Assembly: GCA_001770205.1 (NCBI GenBank)
Contig: MEQL01000040.1
Location: 1 to 64,000, forward strand
Source: Bdellovibrionales bacterium RIFOXYD12_FULL_39_22
GTDB taxonomy: Bacteria > Bdellovibrionota > Bacteriovoracia > Bacteriovoracales > Bacteriovoracaceae
Length of the DNA: 64,000 nucleotides
Direction: 5' to 3'
Shown: piece by piece, positions 52,287 through 60,877 of the stretch
How the letters are laid out: each line of letters opens with the position of its first letter
Position numbering within the stretch: the stretch's first letter is position 1
Position numbers and translations under genes: made by a program
Notes under the pieces: model-generated
Database searches by the model: none
What the model was told of the DNA's origin: nothing
What the model saw: the letters and a program-made list of their open reading frames with translations, nothing else

Positions 52287-53909
52287 CTACATACGGAAAA
52301 TACCCCAGCTACAATCTTCTATTTCGCTGTTTAGCGAAGCGGCCAGCGCTAGACCTAAAATATCCCGGGTCTGTGCGGGATCGATGATTCCATCATCCCA
52401 CAAGCGGGCAGTAGAGTAGTATGGATGGCCCTCTTTTTCATATTTTTCTAAAATGGGTTTTTCAAATTCGCGCTTTTCTTCAGCATTCATTTCTGATTTC
52501 TTTTTACTCTTCAAATTTTCTTGGCGCACGGTAGAAAGTACTCCAGCTGCTTGCTCTCCTCCCATTACGGAGATACGAGCATTAGGCCACATCCATAAAA
52601 AACGAGGATCGTATGCCCGGCCGCACATTCCGTAATTGCCAGCGCCAAAGGAGCCACCAATGATGACGGTAAGTTTGGGCACGTTGGCGGTAGATACGGC
52701 CGTAACCATCTTTGCCCCATGTTTGGCAATTCCTTCCGCTTCATATTTGCGGCCGACCATAAAACCAGTGATGTTTTGTAAAAAAATCAGAGGAATTTTT
52801 CGCATGCCACATAACTCAATAAAATGTGCACCTTTAACGGCAGATTCGGAAAATAAAATTCCGTTGTTGGCCACAATGCCTACTTGATGGCCATGAATAC
52901 GAGCAAAGGCACAAACTAAAGTAGTTCCATATTTTTCTTTGAATTCATGAAATTCAGAACCATCTACTAGACGACAAATAATTTCTCGAACATCGTAAGG
53001 GATTTTGGTATCTTTAGGTACTATGCCGTAGATTTCATCTGGTGAGTAGAGGGGGGGGGCGAAGGGGTTAGTCTCCTTCTGGCGTTTTAAGCTACCCTGT
53101 GATTTATAATTTAAATTCTCAATAATGTTGCGAGTAATCATGAGTGCGTCTTCTTCTGTTTCTGCAAAGTGATCGGCCACTCCAGATTCTTGCGTATGCA
53201 CTCGTGCTCCACCTAAATCTTCGGCATTAACTTCTTCTCCGGTGGCCGCTTTTACTAACGGTGGACCGGCCAAAAAGATAGTTCCATTCCCTTTAACGAT
53301 GACTGATTCGTCGGACATCGCTGGAACGTAGGCACCACCGGCCGTGCAGGAGCCAAGCACTACTGCAATTTGAGGAATACCTTTGGAGGACATTTGCGCT
53401 TGATTATAAAAAATGCGGCCAAAGTGTTCTTTATCAGGGAAAACTTCATCTTGCATAGGGAGAAATGCACCTCCGGAGTCGACAAGGTAGATGCAGGGCA
53501 AGCGATTTTCGAGGGCAATTTCTTGGGCGCGTAAATGTTTTTTGACGGTCATGGGGAAGTAAGTTCCACCTTTAACGGTGGCATCATTGGCCACAAACAT
53601 ACACTCCACTCCATGCACTCTACCAATACCACAAACGATTCCTGCCGAAGGAACATCTTCAGGATACAACCCATAAGCGGCCATTGGAGATAATTCTAAA
53701 AAGGGAGTCCCCTCATCAATAATGCGTTCAATACGTTCGCGAGGTAAAAACTTACCGCGCTTGTGGTGGCGCTCAATATATTCCGTGCCTCCGGCCTCTT
53801 TGACTGATTCTATTTTGGCCATCAAATCTTTGCGTAAATTTAGATTAAAGGCGCGGTTTTTCTTAAATTCGTCGGAATGAATATCAACTTGGGAGTTAAA
53901 CTGATCCAT
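52287..53909 (-). CDS. Methylcrotonyl-CoA carboxylase beta (carboxyltransferase) subunit
   Basis: 540 residues. Double crotonase fold with [18 protein letters not shown] (about 142-160), [16 protein letters not shown] and, in the C-terminal half, [19 protein letters not shown] and [12 protein letters not shown], as in MccB/propionyl-CoA carboxyltransferase family. Ends the reaction that adds carbonate to 3-methylcrotonyl-CoA. First gene of the minus-strand operon; the isovaleryl-CoA dehydrogenase gene usually upstream is absent here. Overall length is that of LiuB/MccB. Confidence 0.92.
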   Translation of the reverse strand: MDQFNSQVDIHSDEFKKNRAFNLNLRKDLMAKIESVKEAGGTEYIERHHKRGKFLPRERIERIIDEGTPFLELSPMAAYGLYPEDVPSAGIVCGIGRVHGVECMFVANDATVKGGTYFPMTVKKHLRAQEIALENRLPCIYLVDSGGAFLPMQDEVFPDKEHFGRIFYNQAQMSSKGIPQIAVVLGSCTAGGAYVPAMSDESVIVKGNGTIFLAGPPLVKAATGEEVNAEDLGGARVHTQESGVADHFAETEEDALMITRNIIENLNYKSQGSLKRQKETNPFAPPLYSPDEIYGIVPKDTKIPYDVREIICRLVDGSEFHEFKEKYGTTLVCAFARIHGHQVGIVANNGILFSESAVKGAHFIELCGMRKIPLIFLQNITGFMVGRKYEAEGIAKHGAKMVTAVSTANVPKLTVIIGGSFGAGNYGMCGRAYDPRFLWMWPNARISVMGGEQAAGVLSTVRQENLKSKKKSEMNAEEKREFEKPILEKYEKEGHPYYSTARLWDDGIIDPAQTRDILGLALAASLNSEIEDCSWGIFRM

Positions 53910-54167
53910 TTGTTTGCCCTTTTATAAATTAAATTTTTTCAAAAGCTAGCACATTGGGCCATTTTAGAAAAGAACAATTAATTCGGCCGGTTGTCGATAG
54001 TTTTGACAGTTGTTATACTTTTATCTATTTTGATTTCAACTTGCATCTAATTTGCCAATTAACTTACTGATTTTCAAGATATTATTGTTGATCGGTTTGG
54101 TCTGTCCATTGCAAAGAAAGTAGTAGCGGTTTCTGATTAGCTTAATTTGGCCAATGAGGAAATAAAA

Positions 54168-54497
54168 ATGGAGAATAACAATAGTAGCGATAATTCTTTT
54201 GGCGACAAGGTGGTTGATATCACCCGGACTAGGATTAATTTGAAGCAGTTATTGGCCGAAAAAGATCCAATAGAGGAGCTTTTAAATGAATTTCCAGATG
54301 CAAAAGATGAAGATGAAAATGTTGATGATGTAGGGGGCGAGTTAGTAGAAAAAAAAATAGAGAGATTTTGTGATAGCAAGCACGGACGGCCAACAACTGC
54401 CGGTGAGCAATTAGAGAGAGATTTGCTGTTTTTGGAAGAAACCATTAGAAGGATAAATTACTACATTGATGAAATAGAAACATCGCTGTTAGACTAG
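54168..54497 (+). CDS. Small acidic protein of unknown function
   Basis: 109 residues from ATG 54168, preceded by GAGGAAATAA. Very acidic (KDEDENVDDVGGEL in the middle), with a C-terminal helix-rich stretch (LERDLLFLEETIRRINYYIDE). No signal peptide or membrane segment, no family recognised. The opposite-strand frame covering the same DNA is a shadow. Confidence 0.55.
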   Translation: MENNNSSDNSFGDKVVDITRTRINLKQLLAEKDPIEELLNEFPDAKDEDENVDDVGGELVEKKIERFCDSKHGRPTTAGEQLERDLLFLEETIRRINYYIDEIETSLLD

Positions 54498-54529
54498 GCT
54501 CAAACATCTAAAAAACAAATTGTAATTAA

Positions 54530-54706
54530 TTATCGGCCACCACCGCCACCGGGAGGTTTGTCGCCACCGGGACTAGTTCCGCCACCTTCGTTGATTGGGT
54601 GGCTTGTGGTATGATCACGAGTGGGAGATGCCACAGCTGCACTGCTATAGACGGCCACAAAGGTTGCCAGAGAAAGCATTAATAGCGTAAAAAATATTCT
54701 TCCCAT
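54530..54706 (-). CDS. Tiny secreted Gly/Pro-rich protein
   Basis: 58 residues from ATG 54706 (GGAG upstream). Signal peptide MGRIFFTLLMLSLATFVAVY through AVAS, then about 30 residues rich in Gly, Pro and Thr ending GGGGGR. Either exported peptide or a membrane-attached small protein. No family. Divergent from the cytochrome cluster. Confidence 0.5.
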   Translation of the reverse strand: MGRIFFTLLMLSLATFVAVYSSAAVASPTRDHTTSHPINEGGGTSPGGDKPPGGGGGR

Positions 54707-54945
54707 ACATTTTCTCCTAGTAGCTTCTTCCCCAAGGTTCGAAATGGAAAAATGCCATTGCGAACGAATAAGGGAATTGACAATAAATTGATAGCATGGG
54801 CCATTCATTTCGTAAAGCCTTTAGTCGCAGTTTAATGAATTGTGAAGTTAAAGAGAAAAAAAAATTAACGGGTAGACAGAATAAGTTAGTTATTATATTT
54901 ATTTGTACCAATAATTCACTATTTATGTTTTGGCAGGCCTCGTAA

Positions 54946-56172
54946 GTGACAAGCTACAGTTTGATTTTTTTAAAAATTTTCTTACTTTTCATTCTTTCTG
55001 GAGAGATTTTTGCCCTCTATTCACTAAAATCGACGGCATCTAGTGGTTACTATCGCGATCGTAAAAACCTTGACCACGTCACGACTTTTTTTGATTTTCA
55101 ATACCATTACCTGGATAAAAGTGGTGTGGAAGGCTTTCTTGATTTGGGGTTAAATAATAATTTCTTACAGGATACGTGGGGAGTTTATCCACAGCAATTT
55201 AATATCAACGTGCCACTGGATAATGGGGTGAAAAATGCCCCATACTACAAGTCTAGAATCATCGTTGGCCGGCAGCTTTTAACCGAAGGTTTTGAAGTAG
55301 ATCTGTTAGATGGATTGATGTTGCCATACTATTTTTCGGCCGATGTCGGAGTAATCAGCTACGCCGGAGTATTACATGTGCTTGAACAGGCTCGAATTGT
55401 TACCTCCGATCAGATATACGGAACTTCACTACTCCTTAGAAAATGGGATTTAACTACCAAGATGGGGCCTGTCATAAAAAGCAGAGAAGGAAGTGAGCGA
55501 TTTTTAGGCCACATGTCGGTGATGAAAGATTTTGGAGAAACTTTTTTATCTCCAATTATTTTTGTCAAAACCCAATTCGACTTGGGAGAGATGGAGCACG
55601 ATCAGAGTTTGGCCGAAGCGCAACTTTTTTACAAAAAATTTCAAGGCGTACTTTCTTACTCCTCGCGGCGGCCAGATCGACTGTTACGGCCGGAGCGTAA
55701 TTTTATCTACTCGTTGGTTGCCATTGATAATCAGGAGAGTGTTGGGACGGCAATTTCTTGGGATAATGAGCGTGATCTTACTTTAGGCCATAAGGTGAAT
55801 GTGGTTAACTTCACATCATCTAAAGGAAAAGAGAGTGGCATGATTCAGGAGTTAAATGGTGACTGGAGGAAAGGGGCGCAAAAAATTTCACCGTTTTTAA
55901 CTATGATTTCCTCTTTTGGAGGGGAATATTATCAGGGTGGGGCAAATTATATTTACGTTGTGGATGATTTTCGAGAAGTTAATGTGGAATTTGATGTGGC
56001 CAGATGTGATAAGATTAACGGTATTGAGGCGTGGTTGTACCACTCTCAAGTCGGTATGAATTACAATTTTTGGAAGAGATGGAAAGCTCTTCTATCTGTA
56101 GAGGGAGAACGCAATCATCTTTTTGATTTTAATTTAAAGGCCGTGGTATATGTCACATATTTTCAATATTAG
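54946..56172 (+). CDS. Outer-membrane barrel heading the cytochrome cluster
   Basis: 408 residues, GTG start. Signal peptide about 1-23 (GEIFA-LY). The remainder shows alternating amphipathic strands with many aromatic residues (SGYYRDRKNLDHV, FDFQYHYLDKS, LYHSQVGMNYNFW) and a C-terminal YVTYFQY strand, consistent with a beta-barrel. No CXXCH motif. Its 3' end overlaps the first cytochrome gene by 23 bp. By position it could be the pore of a porin-cytochrome conduit, but it is not recognisable as MtrB/PioB; that is inference. Confidence 0.68.
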   Translation: MTSYSLIFLKIFLLFILSGEIFALYSLKSTASSGYYRDRKNLDHVTTFFDFQYHYLDKSGVEGFLDLGLNNNFLQDTWGVYPQQFNINVPLDNGVKNAPYYKSRIIVGRQLLTEGFEVDLLDGLMLPYYFSADVGVISYAGVLHVLEQARIVTSDQIYGTSLLLRKWDLTTKMGPVIKSREGSERFLGHMSVMKDFGETFLSPIIFVKTQFDLGEMEHDQSLAEAQLFYKKFQGVLSYSSRRPDRLLRPERNFIYSLVAIDNQESVGTAISWDNERDLTLGHKVNVVNFTSSKGKESGMIQELNGDWRKGAQKISPFLTMISSFGGEYYQGGANYIYVVDDFREVNVEFDVARCDKINGIEAWLYHSQVGMNYNFWKRWKALLSVEGERNHLFDFNLKAVVYVTYFQY

Positions 56173-56800
56173 GTTTTCTTCTAAAGTTATACTTTTCTGG
56201 ACATTATTGTTCGGATGGGGGTTGTTGTCGTTTGCTAGCGATAAGGACAAGGATAAAGATAATGAACTCGGCTACAGCGTAAAGGATCCGAAGTTAAAAT
56301 TGCCATTGGAAAAGTTATATTCCCATGGGCATCATGCTTTATATTTTGAAAATTTAGGCGTTAAGTGTAATGATTGTCATAATTTTTCCATTAAATCAGA
56401 TAGTGGCCCTTTAGCTCCTCTGGTGAATATTCGAGCGCTGAAGTCGAACAAAAAAACCTGTCATGAATGCCATCTTGGGCAAATTTCTATTCCGAGACGT
56501 AACCAATGTTCGCTCTGTCACGATGATATTGCGGTATTGATGCCAAAAGATCATAAGATTAACTGGAAAAACAGACATGGGGTAAAGGCCCAGTTTGACG
56601 GAGATGCATGTAAGCAATGTCATCAACAAAATGAGTGTTCGGCATGTCACATGCGAAGAGATAATATGAATCCCCGCGTACATAGAGGAAATTTTAGATA
56701 CATGCACTCGATAGAGGCACGGGCCACTCCGGCCAGCTGTGTTAGTTGTCATCAATCACAAAGTTTTTGCAATGATTGTCATATAGGGAAGAGAAATTGA
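56150..56800 (+). CDS. Seven-heme c-type cytochrome
   Basis: 216 residues, signal sequence about 1-30 (FWTLLFGWGLLSFAS). Seven CXXCH heme sites: CNDCH, CHECH, CSLCH, CKQCH, CSACH, CVSCH, CNDCH, with several extra His for distal ligands (HGHH, DHK, NRHG). Probably periplasmic. No clear named family; the cytochrome c7/c3-like spacing of short motifs is typical of electron-transfer modules. Overlaps the barrel gene by 23 bp, and its TGA stop overlaps the next ATG (TGATG). Confidence 0.88.
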   Translation: MSHIFNIRFSSKVILFWTLLFGWGLLSFASDKDKDKDNELGYSVKDPKLKLPLEKLYSHGHHALYFENLGVKCNDCHNFSIKSDSGPLAPLVNIRALKSNKKTCHECHLGQISIPRRNQCSLCHDDIAVLMPKDHKINWKNRHGVKAQFDGDACKQCHQQNECSACHMRRDNMNPRVHRGNFRYMHSIEARATPASCVSCHQSQSFCNDCHIGKRN

Positions 56801-57081
56801 TGAGCAAGATATTAATTTTATCATTGATGTTTGGTTTGTTGATCAGTTGTGGCCAGGATCGACAGTTGGAAGTTTATGATCAAATGCAAGAGTGCAATTT
56901 AGATTTAACAGAGAGTAATCATGCCCATGGATGGCAGCAGACAGACTGTTTTTATTGTCACGTTATGGAGAATATTCATCAGGCAGATCAGCAAGGATGT
57001 GGAATAGTGGTTGCCGGAGAAATGACTGATGAGCTTAGTGATTGTCTTTCTTCTTGTCATGGCCAGAATGGAGTTGAATAA
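56800..57081 (+). CDS. Small monoheme lipoprotein
   Basis: 93 residues from ATG 56800, which overlaps the previous stop. Signal peptide with lipobox LLISCGQ (lipidated Cys about 16). One canonical heme motif CFYCH; near the C-terminus a second motif CLSSCH has three residues between the cysteines (CX3CH), a rare variant of uncertain heme binding. His-rich segment SNHAHGWQ precedes the canonical site. Likely a lipid-anchored electron shuttle. Confidence 0.75.
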   Translation: MSKILILSLMFGLLISCGQDRQLEVYDQMQECNLDLTESNHAHGWQQTDCFYCHVMENIHQADQQGCGIVVAGEMTDELSDCLSSCHGQNGVE

Positions 57082-57651
57082 GTGAAGTTTAATTTTAAAA
57101 GATGTCTTTATTTTTTTCTATCACTTTTGGTGCTTGTTGGTGGAATTTCAGCGCAAACTTTTAAACGACTTGATCCACATGGTAGTCCAGAAATGAATTT
57201 AATGCATGCGTCGGTGCAAGCGGAAAACATGTGCTTGATCTGTCATTCCTACGATACCGGTAAAAAAGGAGAAGATATTAGGACGTTCGAATATAATGGA
57301 CATAAAATGGTGTTTTCGTTGACAACGTTACCAAATGCGATTGAGCGTTGCTCTTCTTGTCATAGTGGGATGCCTCATAGCGGATTGGTTGAACATCTCG
57401 GTGCTGATTTGTCAAAATTAAAGATTGGAGTGAAAGGGAAAGTTGACTGTCTTAGCTGTCATCGACCACATAGGGCAAAGATAGTAACTGAGGAGGATAA
57501 ACGCAAGATAGCTGTCAGAGCAAAAGTGCCATTTGTGTTCAAAAAGCGTGGAAATTTAACTTTGCCTGCAGGAATGATAGAGCGACGCAACAGTACGGCC
57601 ATGTTAAGACGGGAGTGTGTTGATTGTCATACGAAGGATAATTTATTATGA
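57082..57651 (+). CDS. Four-heme c-type cytochrome
   Basis: 189 residues, GTG start right after the previous stop. Signal peptide about 1-24 (LVGGISA-QT). Heme sites CLICH, CSSCH, CLSCH and CVDCH, with additional His (DPHG, MPHSG, EHLG). The C-terminal half (KIAVRAKVPFVFKKRGNLT) is basic. Probably a periplasmic tetraheme carrier. Overlaps the next gene by 4 bp (ATGA). Confidence 0.87.
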   Translation: MKFNFKRCLYFFLSLLVLVGGISAQTFKRLDPHGSPEMNLMHASVQAENMCLICHSYDTGKKGEDIRTFEYNGHKMVFSLTTLPNAIERCSSCHSGMPHSGLVEHLGADLSKLKIGVKGKVDCLSCHRPHRAKIVTEEDKRKIAVRAKVPFVFKKRGNLTLPAGMIERRNSTAMLRRECVDCHTKDNLL

Positions 57652-59747
57652 CAAAAATGTTTTTTTATGCATTGGTTTTTGCAGCAATGGCCGCGCAGAC
57701 AATGGGCAAGGATGTTGCTTTCGAGTCCCTCTTTAAAAAGAGTATTATTGGCCCTTCACTGCTTACTGTCTGTGATGGAAAATTATGGGTATATAGTGTC
57801 GGAGAGGGAAAGTTTATTGTGCTAACTGCCAGCGGTGAAATGCTAAAAACTTATGGCGTTAAATTGCTAGGTGTTTCAGAAAAAGTTACGGCCATGAGTT
57901 GTCGTGAACAGGAAGTTATTTTCGCTACTTTAAATGGGCAAAATAAGGCCGAGTTATATCTTCTGGATGGTGGACAGGCCAAAAAGTTAAATTATGTGGT
58001 GGAAGATCAGGGCCACATTCATACGATTGCTTGTCAAAAAGAGAGTTGTTTAATTGGGCATAAAAATTTTTATATTTCTGCAGATTTAAAAAGATGGAAG
58101 CAATTAAATTTGATGTCGACAGCGGCGATTCCGCTGGCACAGGCCGACAAAGATCTGAATCCGTTTGTTGATTGGCAAAGAAATTTTGAATTGAGTAAAG
58201 ATAATTATTCGCGAGCAGTTATTACTGATTTAGCGGAGCTTTATTTATTAGATCCTTTTCAGGGCAGTGTCTTGTTGGCCGGAAAGTTGGATAAAGGGGC
58301 GTTTGTCGCTGAGAGTGTTACTGCAAAATGGGGGAAGTGGGGGGCCTGGGAAGGGCAGTTGATGTATCCCAAGGCCATCAAATATTGGAAGAAGCATGAC
58401 CTTTTAGTTTTTGCGGATGTTGGGTTGAAACATATTTTTTTCTTTGGTAAAGACGGTGAATATTTTGGCAAGCTGGGGGTAGAATCGGCTGATCTGGCAG
58501 AGATGAATTATCCGTTAGATGTGGCGATGAATGATAATTACATCTATATTGCGGATTTTTTGTCAAATATAGTGTGGGGGGTTGATCTTACTAAATTTGA
58601 AAAGAGTCCTGATGTGATTCCGGCAGAAGTAGAGGATTATTTTCATCGCAACCTTTTTAAAAATGAGCGAGTTAATGCAGGATTTTCAAAAGTAAGATGT
58701 CTTAATTGTCACGATGGGTTGGAAGTTTACAGTTTAGATAATTTTGTCAAAGCAAGAAGTCATCACCCACTAGATGTTGAGGTAGCAAAAGGGGTGGATT
58801 TGCCGCTGTGGCTAGGGAAATATATTTCCTGCGCAACTTGTCATACCCAACACCACGTTCCACTAGAGGGGAGATCTTATACACAAACTGGCAAAGAAAA
58901 TAAGGTCGAAAAATTGCCGCACAACTTGCGAAGAGAGTATCGACAGCTGTGTACAACTTGTCACCAAGATAAGACGGAAACAGGCAACAATCACTTGGAT
59001 TTAAATTTAGATATGAGATCGAGCAAGGCCGGTGGAGTTAAAGTTGTTTCGTGTTCTCAATGTCACGAAATGCATCGTGCCAGTGAGAAGTTGTTAGTCG
59101 GAGAGGATTCCGCTGTCTGTGTTAGTTGTCATGGGCCGTCCCATACTCCAGTTTCTCATCCTTTTGGGGCCGTGAACGCTTGTATGAGTTGCCACAATCC
59201 TGACAAACGGCCATCTACTCATCCTGTTTTGCCAGAGACTGCTCATTTTGCTGATCAATTGGCCAACAAGAAAATTCAGTGTTTCTCATGTCATAAGATG
59301 CATAATTCTAGCAAAGCAGATTATTTTCCTCGCAAAGATGACAAGGGACGAGATTGGAGTTGTTTGAATTGTCATCAAACTTTTGCTGCCTACGTTGGTA
59401 CTAATGCACACCTTATCTCCTATGGTGGGCCAACCGGCGTGCCGTGTATGAAGTGTCACAATCCCCATGATAAAGAGGTCAAGAATATTACTGTATTGTG
59501 TACTCGCTGTCACGTAGATAGAAAACAGCAGCATCGAAAAATTCCTGCAATGGAGCGTTACGGCGCGGATAATGTTAGATTGAAAAATTCAGAAATTGTT
59601 TGTTCCACTTGTCATCAACAACATGGACTTTCAAAAAATGAGAAATTTTTACGAGATAAAAATGTGATTGCCTCCTTCTGCGCTAGTTGCCATGCTGATG
59701 AGGCCCCACGTTTGTTTGAGAATTTCCATAACAAATTGCGAAGATAA
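57648..59747 (+). CDS. Beta-propeller/12-heme fusion cytochrome
   Basis: 699 residues, signal peptide about 1-20. Residues about 25-330 look like an NHL/beta-propeller-type domain (repeated LWVYSVGEGKFIVL, DLLVFADVGLKHIFFF, NYIYIADFLSNIVWGVD with Asp/Gly turns). From residue 351 to about 682, twelve CXXCH sites follow: CLNCH, CATCH, CTTCH, CSQCH, CVSCH, CMSCH, CFSCH, CLNCH, CMKCH, CTRCH, CSTCH, CASCH, with plentiful distal His. Propeller plus multiheme tail is a rare combination, known from some metal-respiring bacteria. The propeller may bind a partner protein or substrate. Largest and probably central cytochrome of the set. Confidence 0.88.
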   Translation: MTKMFFYALVFAAMAAQTMGKDVAFESLFKKSIIGPSLLTVCDGKLWVYSVGEGKFIVLTASGEMLKTYGVKLLGVSEKVTAMSCREQEVIFATLNGQNKAELYLLDGGQAKKLNYVVEDQGHIHTIACQKESCLIGHKNFYISADLKRWKQLNLMSTAAIPLAQADKDLNPFVDWQRNFELSKDNYSRAVITDLAELYLLDPFQGSVLLAGKLDKGAFVAESVTAKWGKWGAWEGQLMYPKAIKYWKKHDLLVFADVGLKHIFFFGKDGEYFGKLGVESADLAEMNYPLDVAMNDNYIYIADFLSNIVWGVDLTKFEKSPDVIPAEVEDYFHRNLFKNERVNAGFSKVRCLNCHDGLEVYSLDNFVKARSHHPLDVEVAKGVDLPLWLGKYISCATCHTQHHVPLEGRSYTQTGKENKVEKLPHNLRREYRQLCTTCHQDKTETGNNHLDLNLDMRSSKAGGVKVVSCSQCHEMHRASEKLLVGEDSAVCVSCHGPSHTPVSHPFGAVNACMSCHNPDKRPSTHPVLPETAHFADQLANKKIQCFSCHKMHNSSKADYFPRKDDKGRDWSCLNCHQTFAAYVGTNAHLISYGGPTGVPCMKCHNPHDKEVKNITVLCTRCHVDRKQQHRKIPAMERYGADNVRLKNSEIVCSTCHQQHGLSKNEKFLRDKNVIASFCASCHADEAPRLFENFHNKLRR

Positions 59748-59773
59748 AAATTTAGAGTATCAAAGAGATGATT

Positions 59774-59947
59774 ATGAGTACAGATTTGGATAAAGAAGAA
59801 TTAGTTCGGCCGGAAATTTTGAAATCAGCAAGTAATAGATTCTTTTTCCGGATAGTGGGAGCGATGTTGGGTTTTTTTATGGTGATGTTTGCGGTATTTC
59901 AAATTCTTTTTTTAGCTAAAGTTCTCCCGCATGGAGGATTATTTTGA
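59774..59947 (+). CDS. Small single-pass membrane protein of the cytochrome operon
   Basis: 57 residues from ATG 59774 (an in-frame ATG at 59768 adds two). Hydrophilic, acidic first half (STDLDKEELVRPEI), then one membrane helix (about 30-50, AMLGFFMVMFAVFQILFLA). Stop TGA 59945-59947 overlaps the TTG start of the NapC-like gene (TTGA), so they are coupled. Size and placement suggest a small subunit of the membrane complex. Confidence 0.6.
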   Translation: MSTDLDKEELVRPEILKSASNRFFFRIVGAMLGFFMVMFAVFQILFLAKVLPHGGLF

Positions 59948-60741
59948 AGAAGTTTTTATTGAAAAAATTTTGGATGGATCTATGGAGTAGATCGTTGCCT
60001 GTTTTAGTTTTTATGTTCCCTTCAATAATTGGAGGCGGAATTGTGGGCGCATATCCCGGATATAAAATTTACGAATATATATGGGAAGATGCCGATTTTT
60101 GTACTTCTTGTCATGTTCATGACTATGCAACACTGGCCTGGCAAAAAAGCAGTCATGGGAAGCTTACTACCTGTCACGACTGTCACCATCAGCCGCTTAT
60201 TGCTTATGCCATGGAGCCTTTGATAATGATCACTCATCAACCTAAGTTTCCGCAGGATTTAGATCATGTGCCGCATGTTCCTAATGGCCTTTGTGAGGCC
60301 TGCCATGTTTCTGATCCACATGATACTTCCACAATAAGTGGGCCGATGGCAGAAGCAGATATTAGAAAGCTTCCCAAAGTAGATAAAACCTACCTGCATC
60401 AAATCCATTTAAATGCCAAAACCACTTACCTTTTATTGAAGGATTTTAAAATTCCGAAAGAGGCCAGGGAGAATAATACTCCAATAATGCCAGATAGGGA
60501 AAAAGGAGAGGCGCGTTCGATTACATGCAGTGATTGCCACGGTGGCCCTTCAAATAGGGGACATAATTTCTCGGCCGTTGATAGTGCTTGTATCCGTTGT
60601 CATAATCAGGTGCATACTGATTCAACAATGGTTCAAAAGTTCGGTTGTAGAAACTGTCACTTTGCTGGATTTATTATGGAAGATATTACGGAAAAAGCAT
60701 TGGAAGGGATAGAGCAAGAAGTAGGCGCAAGAGAAGAGTAA
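59944..60741 (+). CDS. NapC/NrfH-like membrane-anchored six-heme cytochrome
   Basis: 265 residues; TTG start overlapping the preceding stop. An N-terminal anchor helix (about 17-42, LPVLVFMFPSIIGGGIVGAY) places the protein on the periplasmic face of the inner membrane. CXXCH sites: CTSCH (about 55), CHDCH, CEACH, CSDCH, CIRCH and CRNCH. The first two, with the SSHG after the first motif, recall the NapC/NirT quinol-oxidising family. It would take electrons from the quinol pool and pass them to the other cytochromes. Contains an extended insert (about 120-190). Confidence 0.85.
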   Translation: MKKFLLKKFWMDLWSRSLPVLVFMFPSIIGGGIVGAYPGYKIYEYIWEDADFCTSCHVHDYATLAWQKSSHGKLTTCHDCHHQPLIAYAMEPLIMITHQPKFPQDLDHVPHVPNGLCEACHVSDPHDTSTISGPMAEADIRKLPKVDKTYLHQIHLNAKTTYLLLKDFKIPKEARENNTPIMPDREKGEARSITCSDCHGGPSNRGHNFSAVDSACIRCHNQVHTDSTMVQKFGCRNCHFAGFIMEDITEKALEGIEQEVGAREE

Positions 60742-60877
60742 TTAGTAAAAAGTCCGACCTTTGTCATAAGCTATTTTTATATTGATTAAAGTTTTTAGTT
60801 TTTAGTTAAAAAATTAGGTTAGTTGCCGACAAGGTTTTTAGGCCAGGTTTGTTCAACTAAAAGAGTAGGTGAGTTAA

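Noticed and set aside
54137-54445. Minus-strand Ser-rich open frame
   Set aside because: Mirror image of the acidic plus-strand gene at 54168; its Ser/Leu richness is an effect of the opposite strand.
54720-54760. GGTTCGAAAT tRNA T-arm-like motif
   Set aside because: No acceptor stem, D-arm or anticodon arm fits around it; no tRNA found in the window.
54925-54946. TTGGCAG motif before the barrel gene as sigma-54 promoter
   Set aside because: No GC element at the -12 distance and it would start transcription inside the gene.
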